A stretch of 64,000 nucleotides of DNA. Source: Paenibacillus sp. LHD-117 (lineage in GTDB: Bacteria; Bacillota; Bacilli; Paenibacillales; Paenibacillaceae). The notes beneath the pieces are model-generated. The model was not told the DNA's origin and did not search any database. It was given only the letters and a program-made list of their open reading frames with translations. A program made the translations under genes and the position numbers. Shown in pieces: positions 42,950 through 53,097 of this stretch. Numbering within the stretch: position 1 is the stretch's first letter; each line of letters opens with the position of its first letter. The stretch is taken from the NCBI RefSeq assembly GCF_030929555.1, contig NZ_JAVFVT010000002.1, positions 62,001-126,000 on the forward strand. The letters run 5' to 3'.

Positions 42950-45400
42950 TTACGTCCCCTCTGTCGTCGGTTCGATTGCAGCCTCTCCGCCTTGATTGGT
43001 ACCCGTAGGCGTCGGCGTAGGTTCGCCTCCGTCCCCGGGCTCCGTTTCTACAGGAGCAGTCGGTTCGTCCGTTCCGTTATTGCCGTCATTGCCGCCGTCG
43101 TTGCCATCGCCTGGCTCCGTCGTGCCGTCGCCGGGATCAACCGGATCGGTCGGATCCGGTTCCATCGGAATGTCAGGCAATTCCACCTCCGGCACTTCGA
43201 TTCGGACCGTCTCGGACGGTTCGCTCGCCAATTCGTTTTTGGCATCATAGGCGACGACGTAATAATCGTACGTCATTCCCGGGAAAATGCTCATGTCGGT
43301 TACGCCGGTCGTCGTACGCGAGTCAAACCGGGTATATTCGGATTCGTTCAGTTCCTTGCGGAAAATCTCGTAAGTCACATCCGGTTCCGGGCTGGCATCC
43401 CAGCTCAGGTCTACTCTAACCTCTTCCGGATTATACACGGCCGTAAAATTGTTCACCTTCGCCGGCGGCTTGTTTTCCTTCGCGCCCCCCGGACGTTTGA
43501 AGCTATCCTTGCCCACGCCTTGCATCGCTGGCTTCATGATTTTGGCGAACAACGCGGCCGATTGCGTGCCGCCCTTCTTCAAGAAGTGATCCATGTCCGT
43601 CTTATCGTATCCCATCCAGACCGCCGCTGTCCACTCAGCCGTATAGCCGACAAACCAGGCATCCTTGATTCCGTCGCCGGAATAACCTTTAATGCCGTGC
43701 TGAGTCGTGCCCGTTTTGCCCGCCACCGGACGGTCGATCGCGGCCTTGCTGCCGGTTCCGCCCTTCTCGACGACCGAAAGCATCATGTCGGTCAAGTACC
43801 ACGCCGTCTCCGGAGACATCAATTGTTTCGAAGCCGGCGCTTCGTACGTGTAGTTGAACCCCTGATTCCCTTCGATTCTCGTAATCGTGTGCGGATCGAC
43901 GGATTTGCCTCCGTTCGCCATCACGCTGTAGGCTGTCGCCATCTGAAGCGGCGAAGCGCCTTTCGTCAATCCGCCAAGAGCGAGCGCGAGATTCATGTCG
44001 TCGTCTTCCAGCTGAATGCCAAGCTTCTCCGCGAAAGCGGCGCCTTGTTTGATGCCGACTTGGTTCAGCATCCATACGGCCGCAAGGTTTCTCGAATCTT
44101 TTATCGCTTGCTTCATGGAAACCGGAGTCGCTCCCCATCGGTCGGTAGGACAATAATTGGAGAAACATTTTTTATCGTTGGCTAGCTCCGTCCAAGGGAA
44201 ATAGTCGCCGCTTTCCAACGCCGGACCGTAGGATACGATCGGCTTGATCGCGGATCCCGGTTGGCGAAGCTTCGTCACCCGATTCCAGCCTTTTTTGACG
44301 TAATCCCTGCCGCCCGCCAACGCTTGAATTTCGCCGCTCCTATGGTCGATGATGATCATCGAGCCTTGCACGATCTGCTCGTCCTTGCTCTTCTCGAAGT
44401 TGTCCGCGTTATCAAATTGCGTGTCCATCGATTGCTGGGCCTGCTGGTTCAGCGTCGTGTAGATGTGCAAACCGCTTACACGCAGCTCTTCCTCGGACAG
44501 TTTCGTCACTTCCATCGCTTCTTCGATGACGAAGTCGACGAATGCCGGATACGAACCGGATTTGAATTGCTCTTGATGCGCCGGCGCCTCGTAGACTACT
44601 GCCTTCGCTTCTTCCATCTGCTCTTGCGTAATATACTTCTGGTCGTACATCAGCTGCAGCACGACCGCGCGGCGATCCATCGAATCCTCGGGATTGTTGA
44701 TTGGATTGTAGCGGTTGGGCGCCTTAGGCATAGCCGCAAGCGTCGCCGCCTGCCACAGCTCCAGATCCTTCAGCTCGACACCGAAGTAATAATCGGCGGC
44801 CGCCTTCACGCCATGGACGCCTTTGCCGAAATAAATCCGGTTTAAGTACATCGCCAAAATCTCGTCTTTGGTCATCTGCTGCTCGAGCGCTACCGCGATG
44901 GACGCTTCCGTCGCCTTGCGGAAAAACGTCTTGTCTGCGGACAGGAACACGTTTTTCGCGAGCTGCTGCGTAATCGTGCTGCCGCCTTCGACGGCGCTTC
45001 GCGCGATAACGTCCTTTACGACCGCGCGGCCGATCGCCCAGAAGTCGAGACCGGCATGCTCGTAGAAGCGCTGGTCCTCCGTCGCGACGATCGCGTCCCT
45101 CATGAACTCCGGAATTTCAGCAAACTCGGCGACTTCGCGATGATCCATGACGTCGTACAGGCGAGAAATCTCTTCGCCCTTCGCGTCGTAGATGATCGAT
45201 GCCTCGCCGAATTCAAGCTTGCTTCCGTGTTCCTCGAGCAGCCGTTCGCCGTTTAATATGATGAGTAAATAGCCGATAATCCCGCATACGATACCAATGA
45301 CGACCGTGAAGAAAATGCCGTAGAACCAGGCTCGGCCGGATAATCGCTTCCGTTTCTTCCCCTTGGATCCGCTTTTTCTGATTTTCGATTGTTCAGCCAT
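42950..45400 (-). CDS. Class A penicillin-binding protein with fibronectin-III and Thr/Gly/Asp/Pro-rich tail
   Basis: The 816-residue peptidoglycan synthase has a short basic cytoplasmic part, one membrane anchor (about 25-50), a glycosyltransferase domain (VATEDQRFYEHAGLD, GGSTITQQLAKN) and a transpeptidase domain with SAIK, SRN and KTGTT. C-terminal to that is a fibronectin type III-like domain (about 645-735: PAKVNNFTAVYNPEEVRVDLSW ... YYVVAYDAKNE), and then about 70 residues rich in Pro, Asp, Gly, Thr and Asn, an unstructured wall-spanning tail. The start was set at 45400 (MAEQSK) with GGAGGG upstream. PBP1A/1B-like proteins without the tail are the alternative family members. Confidence 0.92.
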   Translation of the reverse strand: MAEQSKIRKSGSKGKKRKRLSGRAWFYGIFFTVVIGIVCGIIGYLLIILNGERLLEEHGSKLEFGEASIIYDAKGEEISRLYDVMDHREVAEFAEIPEFMRDAIVATEDQRFYEHAGLDFWAIGRAVVKDVIARSAVEGGSTITQQLAKNVFLSADKTFFRKATEASIAVALEQQMTKDEILAMYLNRIYFGKGVHGVKAAADYYFGVELKDLELWQAATLAAMPKAPNRYNPINNPEDSMDRRAVVLQLMYDQKYITQEQMEEAKAVVYEAPAHQEQFKSGSYPAFVDFVIEEAMEVTKLSEEELRVSGLHIYTTLNQQAQQSMDTQFDNADNFEKSKDEQIVQGSMIIIDHRSGEIQALAGGRDYVKKGWNRVTKLRQPGSAIKPIVSYGPALESGDYFPWTELANDKKCFSNYCPTDRWGATPVSMKQAIKDSRNLAAVWMLNQVGIKQGAAFAEKLGIQLEDDDMNLALALGGLTKGASPLQMATAYSVMANGGKSVDPHTITRIEGNQGFNYTYEAPASKQLMSPETAWYLTDMMLSVVEKGGTGSKAAIDRPVAGKTGTTQHGIKGYSGDGIKDAWFVGYTAEWTAAVWMGYDKTDMDHFLKKGGTQSAALFAKIMKPAMQGVGKDSFKRPGGAKENKPPAKVNNFTAVYNPEEVRVDLSWDASPEPDVTYEIFRKELNESEYTRFDSRTTTGVTDMSIFPGMTYDYYVVAYDAKNELASEPSETVRIEVPEVELPDIPMEPDPTDPVDPGDGTTEPGDGNDGGNDGNNGTDEPTAPVETEPGDGGEPTPTPTGTNQGGEAAIEPTTEGT

Positions 45401-45461
45401 GGTGATTCCCTCCTGCACTTCCTTGATTCCCTATCTATAGGATGGACATGAAACGACAAGA

Positions 45462-45485
45462 GCAACCCGGACTTGAGCGGGTTGC
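45462..45485 (-). terminator. Hairpin after hfq
   Basis: GCAACCCG and CGGGTTGC form an 8-bp stem between hfq and the PBP gene. On the minus strand it is followed by TCTTGTCGTTTC, a weak T-tract. Confidence 0.5.
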
Positions 45486-45549
45486 CCTTGCTTGCCGCTA
45501 TCTAGTTAAACGAACCGTTCTATAAGAAAGTTTCATACATCCCTGCGAA

Positions 45550-45795
45550 CTAGACCTCAGACTGGGAGTTGTCCTGCTGCATAAGCGATACGTTACGCTG
45601 CGGGACGAACGTCGAGATGGCATGCTTGTACACCATCTGCTGCCTTCCTTCGCTGTCGATAATGATCGTAAAGTTGTCAAAGGCTTTGATAACGCCGCGG
45701 ATTTGAAAGCCGTTCATTAGGAACACGGTAACCGGAATATTGTCTTTGCGCAATTGATTCAGGAACGTATCTTGAATATTGATCGATTTGTTCAT
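45550..45795 (-). CDS. hfq: RNA chaperone Hfq
   Basis: This 81-residue Sm-like protein has Sm1 ([32 protein letters not shown] spans it) with the RNA-binding Gln and the distal-face residues, and Sm2 with the diagnostic YKHAIST. A short polar tail ([18 protein letters not shown]) follows. Its ATG overlaps the miaA stop as ATGA, the usual miaA-hfq arrangement. Confidence 0.96.
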   Translation of the reverse strand: MNKSINIQDTFLNQLRKDNIPVTVFLMNGFQIRGVIKAFDNFTIIIDSEGRQQMVYKHAISTFVPQRNVSLMQQDNSQSEV

Positions 45796-46826
45796 TGGAC
45801 GTTACCCCCGTCTAAAAAAGATTGATTAGAATGATATTCAAGATGATCTTGAAACTTTCCTGCTATTATAGCATGAATCGAACGTAAATTGTTGTGAAAA
45901 TTTTCCCCTGCGTCAAACCAGTGAATATCCTTCATATGCCGGAACCACGATAATTGACGCTTGGCGAATCGTCTCGTATCCCGCTTGAGCCGCTCCACCG
46001 CGGCTTCGTACGAGCAATTACCGTTCAAATAATCGGCGATTTCCTTATATCCGAGCGCCTGCATCGGCACCGCGTGCGGCGACAATTCGCGAGCCAGCAG
46101 CCGTTTCACCTCGTCCTCCAGTCCTTGCTCCAGCATTTCGTCGATCCGCTGCTCGATCCGGCGATACAACACCGCGCGGTCCATCGAGAGTCCGATAATA
46201 CACAATTCGAAAGGCGATTCCTTTTTCTGACCGGCTTGCTGATCCGAGAACGTCTGCCCCGTCAGATGGAACACCTCGAGTGCCCGGATGACTCGGCGAA
46301 GATCGTTCGGATGCAGCCGCCGCGCCGCTTCCGGGTCGACTTCCGACAGTTTCGCATGCAGCGCTTCTGCGCCATGCGCCGTGGCGAAGGCTTCTTGCTC
46401 CGCGCGGAAGAGCTCATCCGAACCGTTGTCGGCGAATTGGTAATCGTAACAAAGCGACTCGATATAAAGCCCGGTTCCTCCCACGATGAACGGCAGCTTG
46501 CCTCTCGCGGAGATCGCATTAATCGCTTCGCGCGCTCCAGCCTGAAAGTCCGCCGCCGAATAAGGTTCCTCCGGATCGCAAATATCGATCAAATGATGCG
46601 GGATGCCTTCCCGATCGGCTAGCGGCAGCTTCGCGGTTCCGATGTCCATTCCTCTATATACTTGCATGGAATCGCCCGAAATAATTTCCGCGTTCCATTG
46701 TTTGGCCAAAGTCAGGCTAAGGGCCGTCTTTCCGACCGCCGTAGGCCCGATAAGCACGAGCAAAGGCTGCTTGGGCCGGACCTGATCGTTCTCGCGGCGC
46801 GGCGCGGCGCCGTGTTGCTCAGTCAA
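45792..46826 (-). CDS. miaA: tRNA dimethylallyltransferase
   Basis: MiaA prenylates A37 of tRNAs that read UNN codons. The 344-residue protein has the P-loop [46 protein letters not shown] and the C-terminal [16 protein letters not shown]. It starts with TTG (GGAG 9 nt upstream), overlapping the end of the preceding methyltransferase gene by 8 nt, and ends overlapping hfq. The last 45 residues after the RQLSWFR motif are a little longer than usual. Confidence 0.95.
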   Translation of the reverse strand: MTEQHGAAPRRENDQVRPKQPLLVLIGPTAVGKTALSLTLAKQWNAEIISGDSMQVYRGMDIGTAKLPLADREGIPHHLIDICDPEEPYSAADFQAGAREAINAISARGKLPFIVGGTGLYIESLCYDYQFADNGSDELFRAEQEAFATAHGAEALHAKLSEVDPEAARRLHPNDLRRVIRALEVFHLTGQTFSDQQAGQKKESPFELCIIGLSMDRAVLYRRIEQRIDEMLEQGLEDEVKRLLARELSPHAVPMQALGYKEIADYLNGNCSYEAAVERLKRDTRRFAKRQLSWFRHMKDIHWFDAGENFHNNLRSIHAIIAGKFQDHLEYHSNQSFLDGGNVQ

Positions 46827-47598
46827 CGTGAATCACTCCATATGCAATTTTCGATGTATTGACATGTCTCCGTTCGAATCCAAGACGTTCGAATTCCTTG
46901 CTTCCTTGATGTTCTTTCATGATCACCGTTTTTCTAGCGACGCGTTTCGCCTGGTTCACGACTTCTTCGGTCAACGCATCCATATTCGCGATGGAGCGGA
47001 AAGCCCCGATCGCCGACGATTCCAGGATCGGCTGCCTGAACATCGGGTCGAAATACACGATATCGGCGCTGTTGTCAGGCTGATCGGCCAAAAATCGACT
47101 ATGCTCGCGGCATAAAAGCCGAATGCGTTTCATCGCGGCGTCGACGTCGTCCAGCCCGGACTCGTAGGCCGCCAATCCTTCGCGCACGACCGCGCAAAGA
47201 ATCGGTTCGCTCTCCAAGGCGACGACGCTGCCGGACTCTCCCACAGCATACGAAAAGACGAGCGCATCAGCCGCCATGCCGGCTGTGCAATCGATGACGC
47301 GGTCTCCAGGGAGGCATCCCGACAGCTCGATAAGCAGATCCGTCTCGCCTTTGCGAAGCCGCTTCACGCGTATGAAAGCCATGCTTGGATGGAAGTACAG
47401 CGGCGGTGCTTCATCCCCGTCGTAGAACCGGATTTCCCGATCCGTAACGACGATAGCTCGTCCGTCTCCGCTGCGTTCCAGCAGCTTGCGCACGGAAGCT
47501 CCGCGCCGCGGAACATGCTGGGCGGACAGCTCGACCGCCAGGCGCTTCGACTGCTCGATCGTCCGCATCGTCGGGACGGGCGCCGTCGTGACGATCAT
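46819..47598 (-). CDS. Class I SAM-dependent methyltransferase (RsmJ-like fold)
   Basis: The 259-residue protein is found between mutL and miaA in this lineage. SAM-binding features are VIDCTAGMAADALVFSYAVG, VALESEP and the catalytic-type motif IVYFDPMFR, close to DPMFP of the RsmJ 16S rRNA methyltransferase group. The N-terminal 100 residues carry a small beta-rich part (IVVTDREIRFYDGDEAPPLYFHPSM). The start at 47598 overlaps mutL as ATGA. The longer frame is a shadow of mutL. The RNA target is unproven. Confidence 0.78.
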   Translation of the reverse strand: MIVTTAPVPTMRTIEQSKRLAVELSAQHVPRRGASVRKLLERSGDGRAIVVTDREIRFYDGDEAPPLYFHPSMAFIRVKRLRKGETDLLIELSGCLPGDRVIDCTAGMAADALVFSYAVGESGSVVALESEPILCAVVREGLAAYESGLDDVDAAMKRIRLLCREHSRFLADQPDNSADIVYFDPMFRQPILESSAIGAFRSIANMDALTEEVVNQAKRVARKTVIMKEHQGSKEFERLGFERRHVNTSKIAYGVIHVD

Positions 47599-49805
47599 GA
47601 CATCACCCTCTTGAACATTTTTTCCAGCTGATAGGTTGAGAGATGCACGATGATGGGTCGTCCGTGCGGGCAAGTATACGGCTGATCGCAGCGCGACAGT
47701 CGCGCGAGAAGCGCATCGCCCTCTTCGCGGGACAACCTGTCGTTCGCCTTAATCGAAGCTTTGCAAGAGCACATGATCGCGGCTTTCTCGCGCAGCTTCA
47801 TGATGCTGATGGATTTGCGTTCCTGGATGAGCAGCTCGGCCATCTCCTCCAGGAGCGATTGTTCGTCGCCTTGAGGGAACCACTCCGGATAGGCGCGAAC
47901 AAGGAACGTCTGCGAACCGAACGGCTCGATCTCGACGCCTGCCTCCGCGAACAGTCCGATACATTCCTTCAGTTGTGCGGCTTCGCCGGCTGTAAATTCC
48001 AGCGTGAGCGGCACGATAAGCCCTTGGCTTGCAGCTACAGGATTCCCAAATTTATGAAGGTAATATTCATAGTTGATTCTCTCGTGGGCGGCATGCTGGT
48101 CGATCAAATAAAGACCGTCGTCTGCCTGCGCTACGATATACGTCCCGTGATGCTGCCCGATCCAATGCAGTTCGGGAAAGGCCGGGGTCCCTGCGGCTCT
48201 TCTTGGCGGATTCGCAAGCTCCTGCTTGACGTCGTCCAGCCTGCTAGCAGGTGTTGCCGCTTCCGGATAAGCCGATTCGGATTCTGAATCATTCGTCTGT
48301 CGGGTTTCCGCGAACGAAGATTGGCTTGCGGCAGCGGTCTCGCGAAGCGTTGCCGAATGATCGGTTCCGCTGGCCGGTCTGGCATATAGCCTCTCGGCAG
48401 CGTCTCTTGGCACGTATGCCGATTCCCTATCGCTCCACGTGTTTTGCTGCGATACCCCAGCGGTACGCGGACCAGCCTGCGGACTCGCTGAGCGAGCCGG
48501 TGCAACCGGGAACTGCGGACGTTGAGAGCGATCAGAATCCAGCTGTTGCCGCTGATCGTGATGGTCGGAATACTGCGGTTGCTGCTGGTCGTTAGCGCCA
48601 GAATGCGGCGGTTGCCGCAGATTGGAGTACGTGGTAGGCGCTGGCCGAGACTCGAGGGTTTGCTCGGCGCCATCTGCGTCGGATAGAGCCGGACCGGCTC
48701 CCTGCTCACCTGCGGACTCCTCAAGTCGTTCCGCGATATGGAAGGAAATCGCATCCTGTACATAAAGCGGTTTGGAGCGCTCCTGCTTCCCGCCGGATGC
48801 GGGACCCGGGATATGGCGTTGAGCGCTTAACGCAGCTTTAACCGCGCGCTCGATAAGCGACCGCAGTTCAGCCTCCTTGCTGAAACGCACCTCCATCTTC
48901 GACGGATGCACGTTTACGTCGAGCAATCCGGGATGCATGCCAAGCTCCACGACGGCAAGCGGGAACCGGTTGATCGGCAGCAGCGTGTGATACGCTTGCA
49001 GAAGCGATTGATTGACCGCGTGGCTGCGGATGTAGCGACCGTTCACGACGACGGTGATGCCGTTCCGATTCGCTCGCGTCAACTCCGGCTTCGAGACGTA
49101 TGCCGTCAGCTCGTAATCGGTATCCGACGCCGAGACCGGCAGCATTGCCTTGGCCGCGCTCGTTCCGTAGACGGCGGCAATGACCTGCAGCCTGTCGCCG
49201 GTGCCGAGCGTGCGCAGCAGCACACTTCCATTGTGCTTCAGCGTGATTGCGATTCCCGGATGCGCTAGCGCTACCCGATTCATGTAATCGGATATATGGC
49301 CGAGCTCCGTCTGAATCGACTTCATGTATTTGAGCCGCGCGGGCGTGTTGTAAAACAAATCCCGCACCGACATGTCCGTGCCTTGCGGCGCGTTCGCGGG
49401 TTCGACGGCGGTTGTTGTCCCGCCTTCGATAACGAGGCGCCTAGCCAGCCCGCTGCCGCTGTTCGCGGACATGCAGGTCATTCGCGACACGGCCGCGATG
49501 CTGGGCAACGCTTCGCCCCGGAATCCGAGGCTGGCGATGCGGAACAAATCGCTGCTCGTGGCGATTTTGCTAGTCGCGTGCCGCTGGAACGCGGTCGGCA
49601 GATCGTCCGCGTCGATGCCCCCTCCATTGTCCACGACCCGGATGAGCGACAGGCCACCCTCCTCGATCGTCACGTCGATTACCGTGCTTCCGGCGTCTAC
49701 CGCGTTCTCGACCAATTCCTTGACGACGGAAGACGGACGTTCCACGACTTCGCCCGCCGCAATTTGGTTCGCTAGCTGCTCGTCCAGCACTTTGATTCTA
49801 GCCAT
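47595..49805 (-). CDS. mutL: DNA mismatch repair protein MutL
   Basis: The 736-residue protein has the GHKL ATPase (ELVENAVDAG, DNGGGID, GFRGEALPSI) and transducer domain (to about 330). A long low-complexity Gln/Pro/Ser-rich linker follows (about 340-545), then the C-terminal endonuclease domain with DQHAAHERINYE, CSCKASIKAND and QPYTCPHGRP. The last two are the metal-binding motifs of nicking MutL. The linker is longer than usual. It follows mutS by 43 nt and overlaps the next methyltransferase gene. Confidence 0.96.
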   Translation of the reverse strand: MARIKVLDEQLANQIAAGEVVERPSSVVKELVENAVDAGSTVIDVTIEEGGLSLIRVVDNGGGIDADDLPTAFQRHATSKIATSSDLFRIASLGFRGEALPSIAAVSRMTCMSANSGSGLARRLVIEGGTTTAVEPANAPQGTDMSVRDLFYNTPARLKYMKSIQTELGHISDYMNRVALAHPGIAITLKHNGSVLLRTLGTGDRLQVIAAVYGTSAAKAMLPVSASDTDYELTAYVSKPELTRANRNGITVVVNGRYIRSHAVNQSLLQAYHTLLPINRFPLAVVELGMHPGLLDVNVHPSKMEVRFSKEAELRSLIERAVKAALSAQRHIPGPASGGKQERSKPLYVQDAISFHIAERLEESAGEQGAGPALSDADGAEQTLESRPAPTTYSNLRQPPHSGANDQQQPQYSDHHDQRQQLDSDRSQRPQFPVAPARSASPQAGPRTAGVSQQNTWSDRESAYVPRDAAERLYARPASGTDHSATLRETAAASQSSFAETRQTNDSESESAYPEAATPASRLDDVKQELANPPRRAAGTPAFPELHWIGQHHGTYIVAQADDGLYLIDQHAAHERINYEYYLHKFGNPVAASQGLIVPLTLEFTAGEAAQLKECIGLFAEAGVEIEPFGSQTFLVRAYPEWFPQGDEQSLLEEMAELLIQERKSISIMKLREKAAIMCSCKASIKANDRLSREEGDALLARLSRCDQPYTCPHGRPIIVHLSTYQLEKMFKRVMS

Positions 49806-49848
49806 TCCATGGCGCCTCCTTTCATGGTTCCGATCGGCGTCGCCGCCC

Positions 49849-52551
49849 TTACTCCCTGAGCTTGCCTTTCATGTCGTTCAGCCACTGCATCGCCTGCATC
49901 GGCGTCAAATTAAACAGATCCAGCTTGCGCAATTCTTCGGCCAGCTGCTCGGCTTTCGGAGAAGCTTTTCGTTTCGTCGAGGTCTCCGATGCGGCCGCCG
50001 GCTCCTCGAACATGGACAGCTGAACGATCGATCCGTTCTCCCGTACCTTTAGAACCTTCGTCTCTTCCGCAACATGCAATTCCCTTGCGGCAGCCGCTGC
50101 CGAGTATTCGACTCCTGCCGCTGTTGATCTGGCGTTAGCCGTTGCCGCGCGGCGGAATTCTCCTTCCGCCGTGTCGTCTAGCAGCTCATAAGCGCGTCCG
50201 ATAATCGTTTCGGGCAATCCGGCGAGCTGGGCGCAATAAATCCCGTAGCTGGTGCTGGCCGCGCCGGCGACGAGCTTGCGGAGGAAGGTAACGTCGTCGC
50301 CGCTTTCTTCGACGGCCATTCTCGCGTTCCCGAGCGCAGGCAGCGATTCTTCCAAATGGGCAAGCTCGTGGAAATGCGTCGATACGAGCGCCTTGCATCC
50401 GATATGATGGTGAACGTATTCGATAACCGCCTGCGCGATCGCCATTCCCTCGGCGGTGGAAGTGCCGCGGCCAAGTTCGTCGATGATGACCAAGCTGCTC
50501 GCGGTCGCCTTCTCCGTCATGATCTGAATGTCTTTCATCTCGACCATGAACGTGCTTTGTCCGCCGATCAGGTCATCCGCCGCGCCGATCCGCGTGAAGA
50601 TGCGGTCGATCAGCGGAATCTCCGCCGACTTCGCGGGCACGAAGCAGCCAATCTGCGCCATGATGCAGATGAGCGCCGCTTGGCGCATATACGTGCTTTT
50701 GCCTGCCATGTTCGGTCCCGTGATCAACAGAATCCACTGGTCGTCAAGCTGCAGCCTGGTATCGTTGCTAATAAACGGCGTTCCGTCCATCATCGCTTCC
50801 ACGACGGGATGCCGTCCTTCTTCGATGCGCAGGTCGTACGATTCGGATACGTTCGGACGCGTGTATCTGCGTTCGGCGCTGACCGTGGCCATGGACTGGT
50901 AAACGTCAAGCTCGGCGATGATTTCGGCCGCGCGCTGCAAGCGATGCAGATGAAGCGCCAGATGGTCGCGCAGCTCGATGAAGCGGGCATATTCGAGATC
51001 GACCATTTTGTCCTCGGCTTCCAGAATGAGACGTTCCTTCTCCTTGAGCTCGGGCGTGACGAACCGCTCGGCGTTGGCGAGCGTCTGCTTGCGCTCGTAC
51101 CTTCCCTCGGGCAGTGAAACCAAATTCGCTTTGGACACCTCGAGGTAGTAGCCGAACACTTTGTTGAATCCGATCTTCAGCGATTTGATGCCGGTCGCTT
51201 CTCGCTCCTGCCGCTCCAGCTCCGCCAGCCAGCGTTTCCCGTTCGTGCTCGCTTCCCGCAAGCTGTCCAAATAATCGTCGTAACCGCCGCGGATCAGGCC
51301 GCCTTCCCGTATCGAAACGGGAGGCTCGTCCACGAGCACGGTGTCGATCATGTCGGCCAAATCCGAGCAATCGTCAGAGCCGGCCACCAGCTCCTCCAGC
51401 ACCGGCGATCCGGATGCGAGGCACAGGTTCGTAAGGCTCGGGATGCGGCGCAGCGACGACTTCAGCGCGATCAGGTCGCGGCCGTTCGCGTTGCCGTAAG
51501 CTACCCGTCCTACGAGTCGTTCCAAATCGTAAATCGGCTGCAGCTCGGCACGAATGTCTTCGCGAAGAATCAAGTCGCGGTACAAGGTCTCGACCGCGTC
51601 CAGCCGCTTGCCGATCGCCGAGCTGCTCAGCAGCGGCTTGTCGATCCATCGGCGCAGCAGGCGCGCGCCCATCGAAGTGCCCGTACGGTCCAGCAGCCAC
51701 AGCAAGGAGCCTCGTTTGCTCCTGTCGCGCACCGTCTCCGTCAGCTCCAGGTTGCGACGGGTGTAGTGGTCGAGAATCATATATTGGTTCGGCTCATAGG
51801 AGCGGATATGTCTGACGTGCGACAAGGAACGTTTTTGCGTCTCGCCGAGATAGCCGGTCAACACGCCGAGCGCCGCGATCCTCGCGGCGGACGCGGTCAC
51901 GCGGCTTAGCTCCTCTTCCCCGAATTGCTCCGTAAGGCCTTCGCGAGACATTGGACTGCGCTCCGTTAGCGGAACGTTACGCGTCCAGGCGGCGGATTCG
52001 CCGAGCTTCGACAGCAGCCTGCCGTCGCCGACCACTTCGGCCGGAACGTAGACGTTAAGCTCGTCGACTAGCACCTCGAGGTTTTCCGGGAAGGACGTCA
52101 CATACAGCTCGCCCGTGGACAAGTCGCATGCCGCGAGTCCAAGAACGCCGCCGGCGCTTACGATGGCGGCAATGAAATTGTTCGAGGAGCCTTCCAGCTG
52201 CTTCGATTCCATGACCGTTCCCGGCGTCACGATCCGGACGATCTCGCGCCGGACGACGCCTTTCGCCGCCGCCGGATCCTCCACCTGCTCGCAGATCGCG
52301 ACTTTGTAGCCTTTTTCGATCAACCGGTTGATATAGTTGTCCGCAGAATGGTAGGGAACGCCGCACATCGGAATTTTGGACGCGCCGCCGCCTTCCCGTC
52401 CTGTTAACGTAATCTCCAGCTCTCGCGATGCGTTGATCGCGTCGTCGAAAAACATTTCGTAGAAATCGCCCAAACGGAAAAAAAGAAAAGCGTCCTTCGC
52501 CTCTTCTTTCACCGCCAAGTATTGCTGAATCATCGGCGTGTAACCAGACAC
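49849..52551 (-). CDS. mutS: DNA mismatch repair protein MutS
   Basis: The 900-residue mismatch sensor has the N-terminal mismatch-binding domain (LGDFYEMFFDDA, the Phe-x-Glu segment being GDFYEMF), connector, lever and clamp. The ATPase has Walker A GPNMAGKST, LVIIDELGRGTST and STHFHELAHLE. The C-terminal tail ends in a helix (PMQAMQWLNDMKGKL), the beta-clamp/tetramer region. It starts with GTG, preceded by GGAGG. Upstream lies a 545-nt repeat-bearing gap. Confidence 0.97.
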   Translation of the reverse strand: MSGYTPMIQQYLAVKEEAKDAFLFFRLGDFYEMFFDDAINASRELEITLTGREGGGASKIPMCGVPYHSADNYINRLIEKGYKVAICEQVEDPAAAKGVVRREIVRIVTPGTVMESKQLEGSSNNFIAAIVSAGGVLGLAACDLSTGELYVTSFPENLEVLVDELNVYVPAEVVGDGRLLSKLGESAAWTRNVPLTERSPMSREGLTEQFGEEELSRVTASAARIAALGVLTGYLGETQKRSLSHVRHIRSYEPNQYMILDHYTRRNLELTETVRDRSKRGSLLWLLDRTGTSMGARLLRRWIDKPLLSSSAIGKRLDAVETLYRDLILREDIRAELQPIYDLERLVGRVAYGNANGRDLIALKSSLRRIPSLTNLCLASGSPVLEELVAGSDDCSDLADMIDTVLVDEPPVSIREGGLIRGGYDDYLDSLREASTNGKRWLAELERQEREATGIKSLKIGFNKVFGYYLEVSKANLVSLPEGRYERKQTLANAERFVTPELKEKERLILEAEDKMVDLEYARFIELRDHLALHLHRLQRAAEIIAELDVYQSMATVSAERRYTRPNVSESYDLRIEEGRHPVVEAMMDGTPFISNDTRLQLDDQWILLITGPNMAGKSTYMRQAALICIMAQIGCFVPAKSAEIPLIDRIFTRIGAADDLIGGQSTFMVEMKDIQIMTEKATASSLVIIDELGRGTSTAEGMAIAQAVIEYVHHHIGCKALVSTHFHELAHLEESLPALGNARMAVEESGDDVTFLRKLVAGAASTSYGIYCAQLAGLPETIIGRAYELLDDTAEGEFRRAATANARSTAAGVEYSAAAAARELHVAEETKVLKVRENGSIVQLSMFEEPAAASETSTKRKASPKAEQLAEELRKLDLFNLTPMQAMQWLNDMKGKLRE

Positions 52552-52676
52552 CGCCTTCGCCTCCTGCTATGTAAGGGATGAATGCGCCGGCTCGTACGGC
52601 CCATTCTCGTCGTTATGCAAAACACCAGACCTCTATTATACCAAGCGGAACAGATGTGCGCTATAACCTTGGCGGA

Positions 52677-52756
52677 AGGATGGGTTGGTGGCGAGAGCCA
52701 GTGACGAAGGGGTGTGAGGATGGGTTGGCGGTGAAAGTCTGTGGCGAAGGATAGAG
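52677..52756. repeat. Imperfect 40-bp tandem duplication upstream of mutS
   Basis: Two copies of a unit beginning AGGATGGGTTGG(T/C)GG start at 52677 and 52717 (offset 40) and share most positions, including a GACGAAGG/GGCGAAGG end. It is noncoding. Confidence 0.55.
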
Positions 52757-52903
52757 TTTGCGGGATTGAGGATGACGGATGAGCCTGGATGGAGCTATCG
52801 AAATCAAGTTGGAGATGTAGATGGCAGTTTGATAGCATCCGGCGGCAAAAAAAGATCGCAATCGGCCAGCTATCTGGAGTTAGCTCATTTAAAATGCCCG
52901 GGA

Positions 52904-52954
52904 CAAAACAAAAAACCTCGTGACCCTCCGGTTGGAGAAAGTAGGTACGCGAGG
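52904..52954 (-). terminator. Intrinsic terminator downstream of the amidoligase gene
   Basis: On the minus strand CCTCG (52950-52954) and CGAGG (52916-52920) close a hairpin with an inner CTCC-AACC-GGAG stem, followed by TTTTTTGTTTTG (52904-52915). The outer arm is the CGAGG of the first 51-bp repeat unit. Confidence 0.65.
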
Positions 52955-53068
52955 CGGATCTAATTGACCTCAAGACGCCTATTTGGCGGATTTAGGTACG
53001 CGAGGCGGATCTAATAAACCTCAAGGCGCCTATTTGGCGGATTTAGGTACGCGAGGCGGATCTAATAG
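52943..53068. repeat. 51-bp tandem repeat, two full copies plus a partial third
   Basis: Units begin AGGTACGCGAGGCGGATCTA at 52943, 52994 and 53045, exactly 51 bp apart. The third stops after about 23 bp. Units 1 and 2 differ at only a few positions, and each contains the palindrome AGGCGCCT or a variant. There is no spacer, so it is not a CRISPR array. It lies between mutS and the amidoligase gene. Apart from the repeats and the terminator, nothing is recognised in the 52552-53097 gap. Confidence 0.8.
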
Positions 53069-53097
53069 GTAAGAGCCAATCGATTAGTCGTGTGCGC

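Noticed and set aside
52530-52973. 147-codon minus-strand frame upstream of mutS
   Set aside because: It overlaps the mutS start, a terminator and the tandem repeats, and its composition shows no protein signature.
52943-53068. CRISPR array
   Set aside because: The 51-bp units are directly adjacent with no spacers, and no cas gene is in the window.
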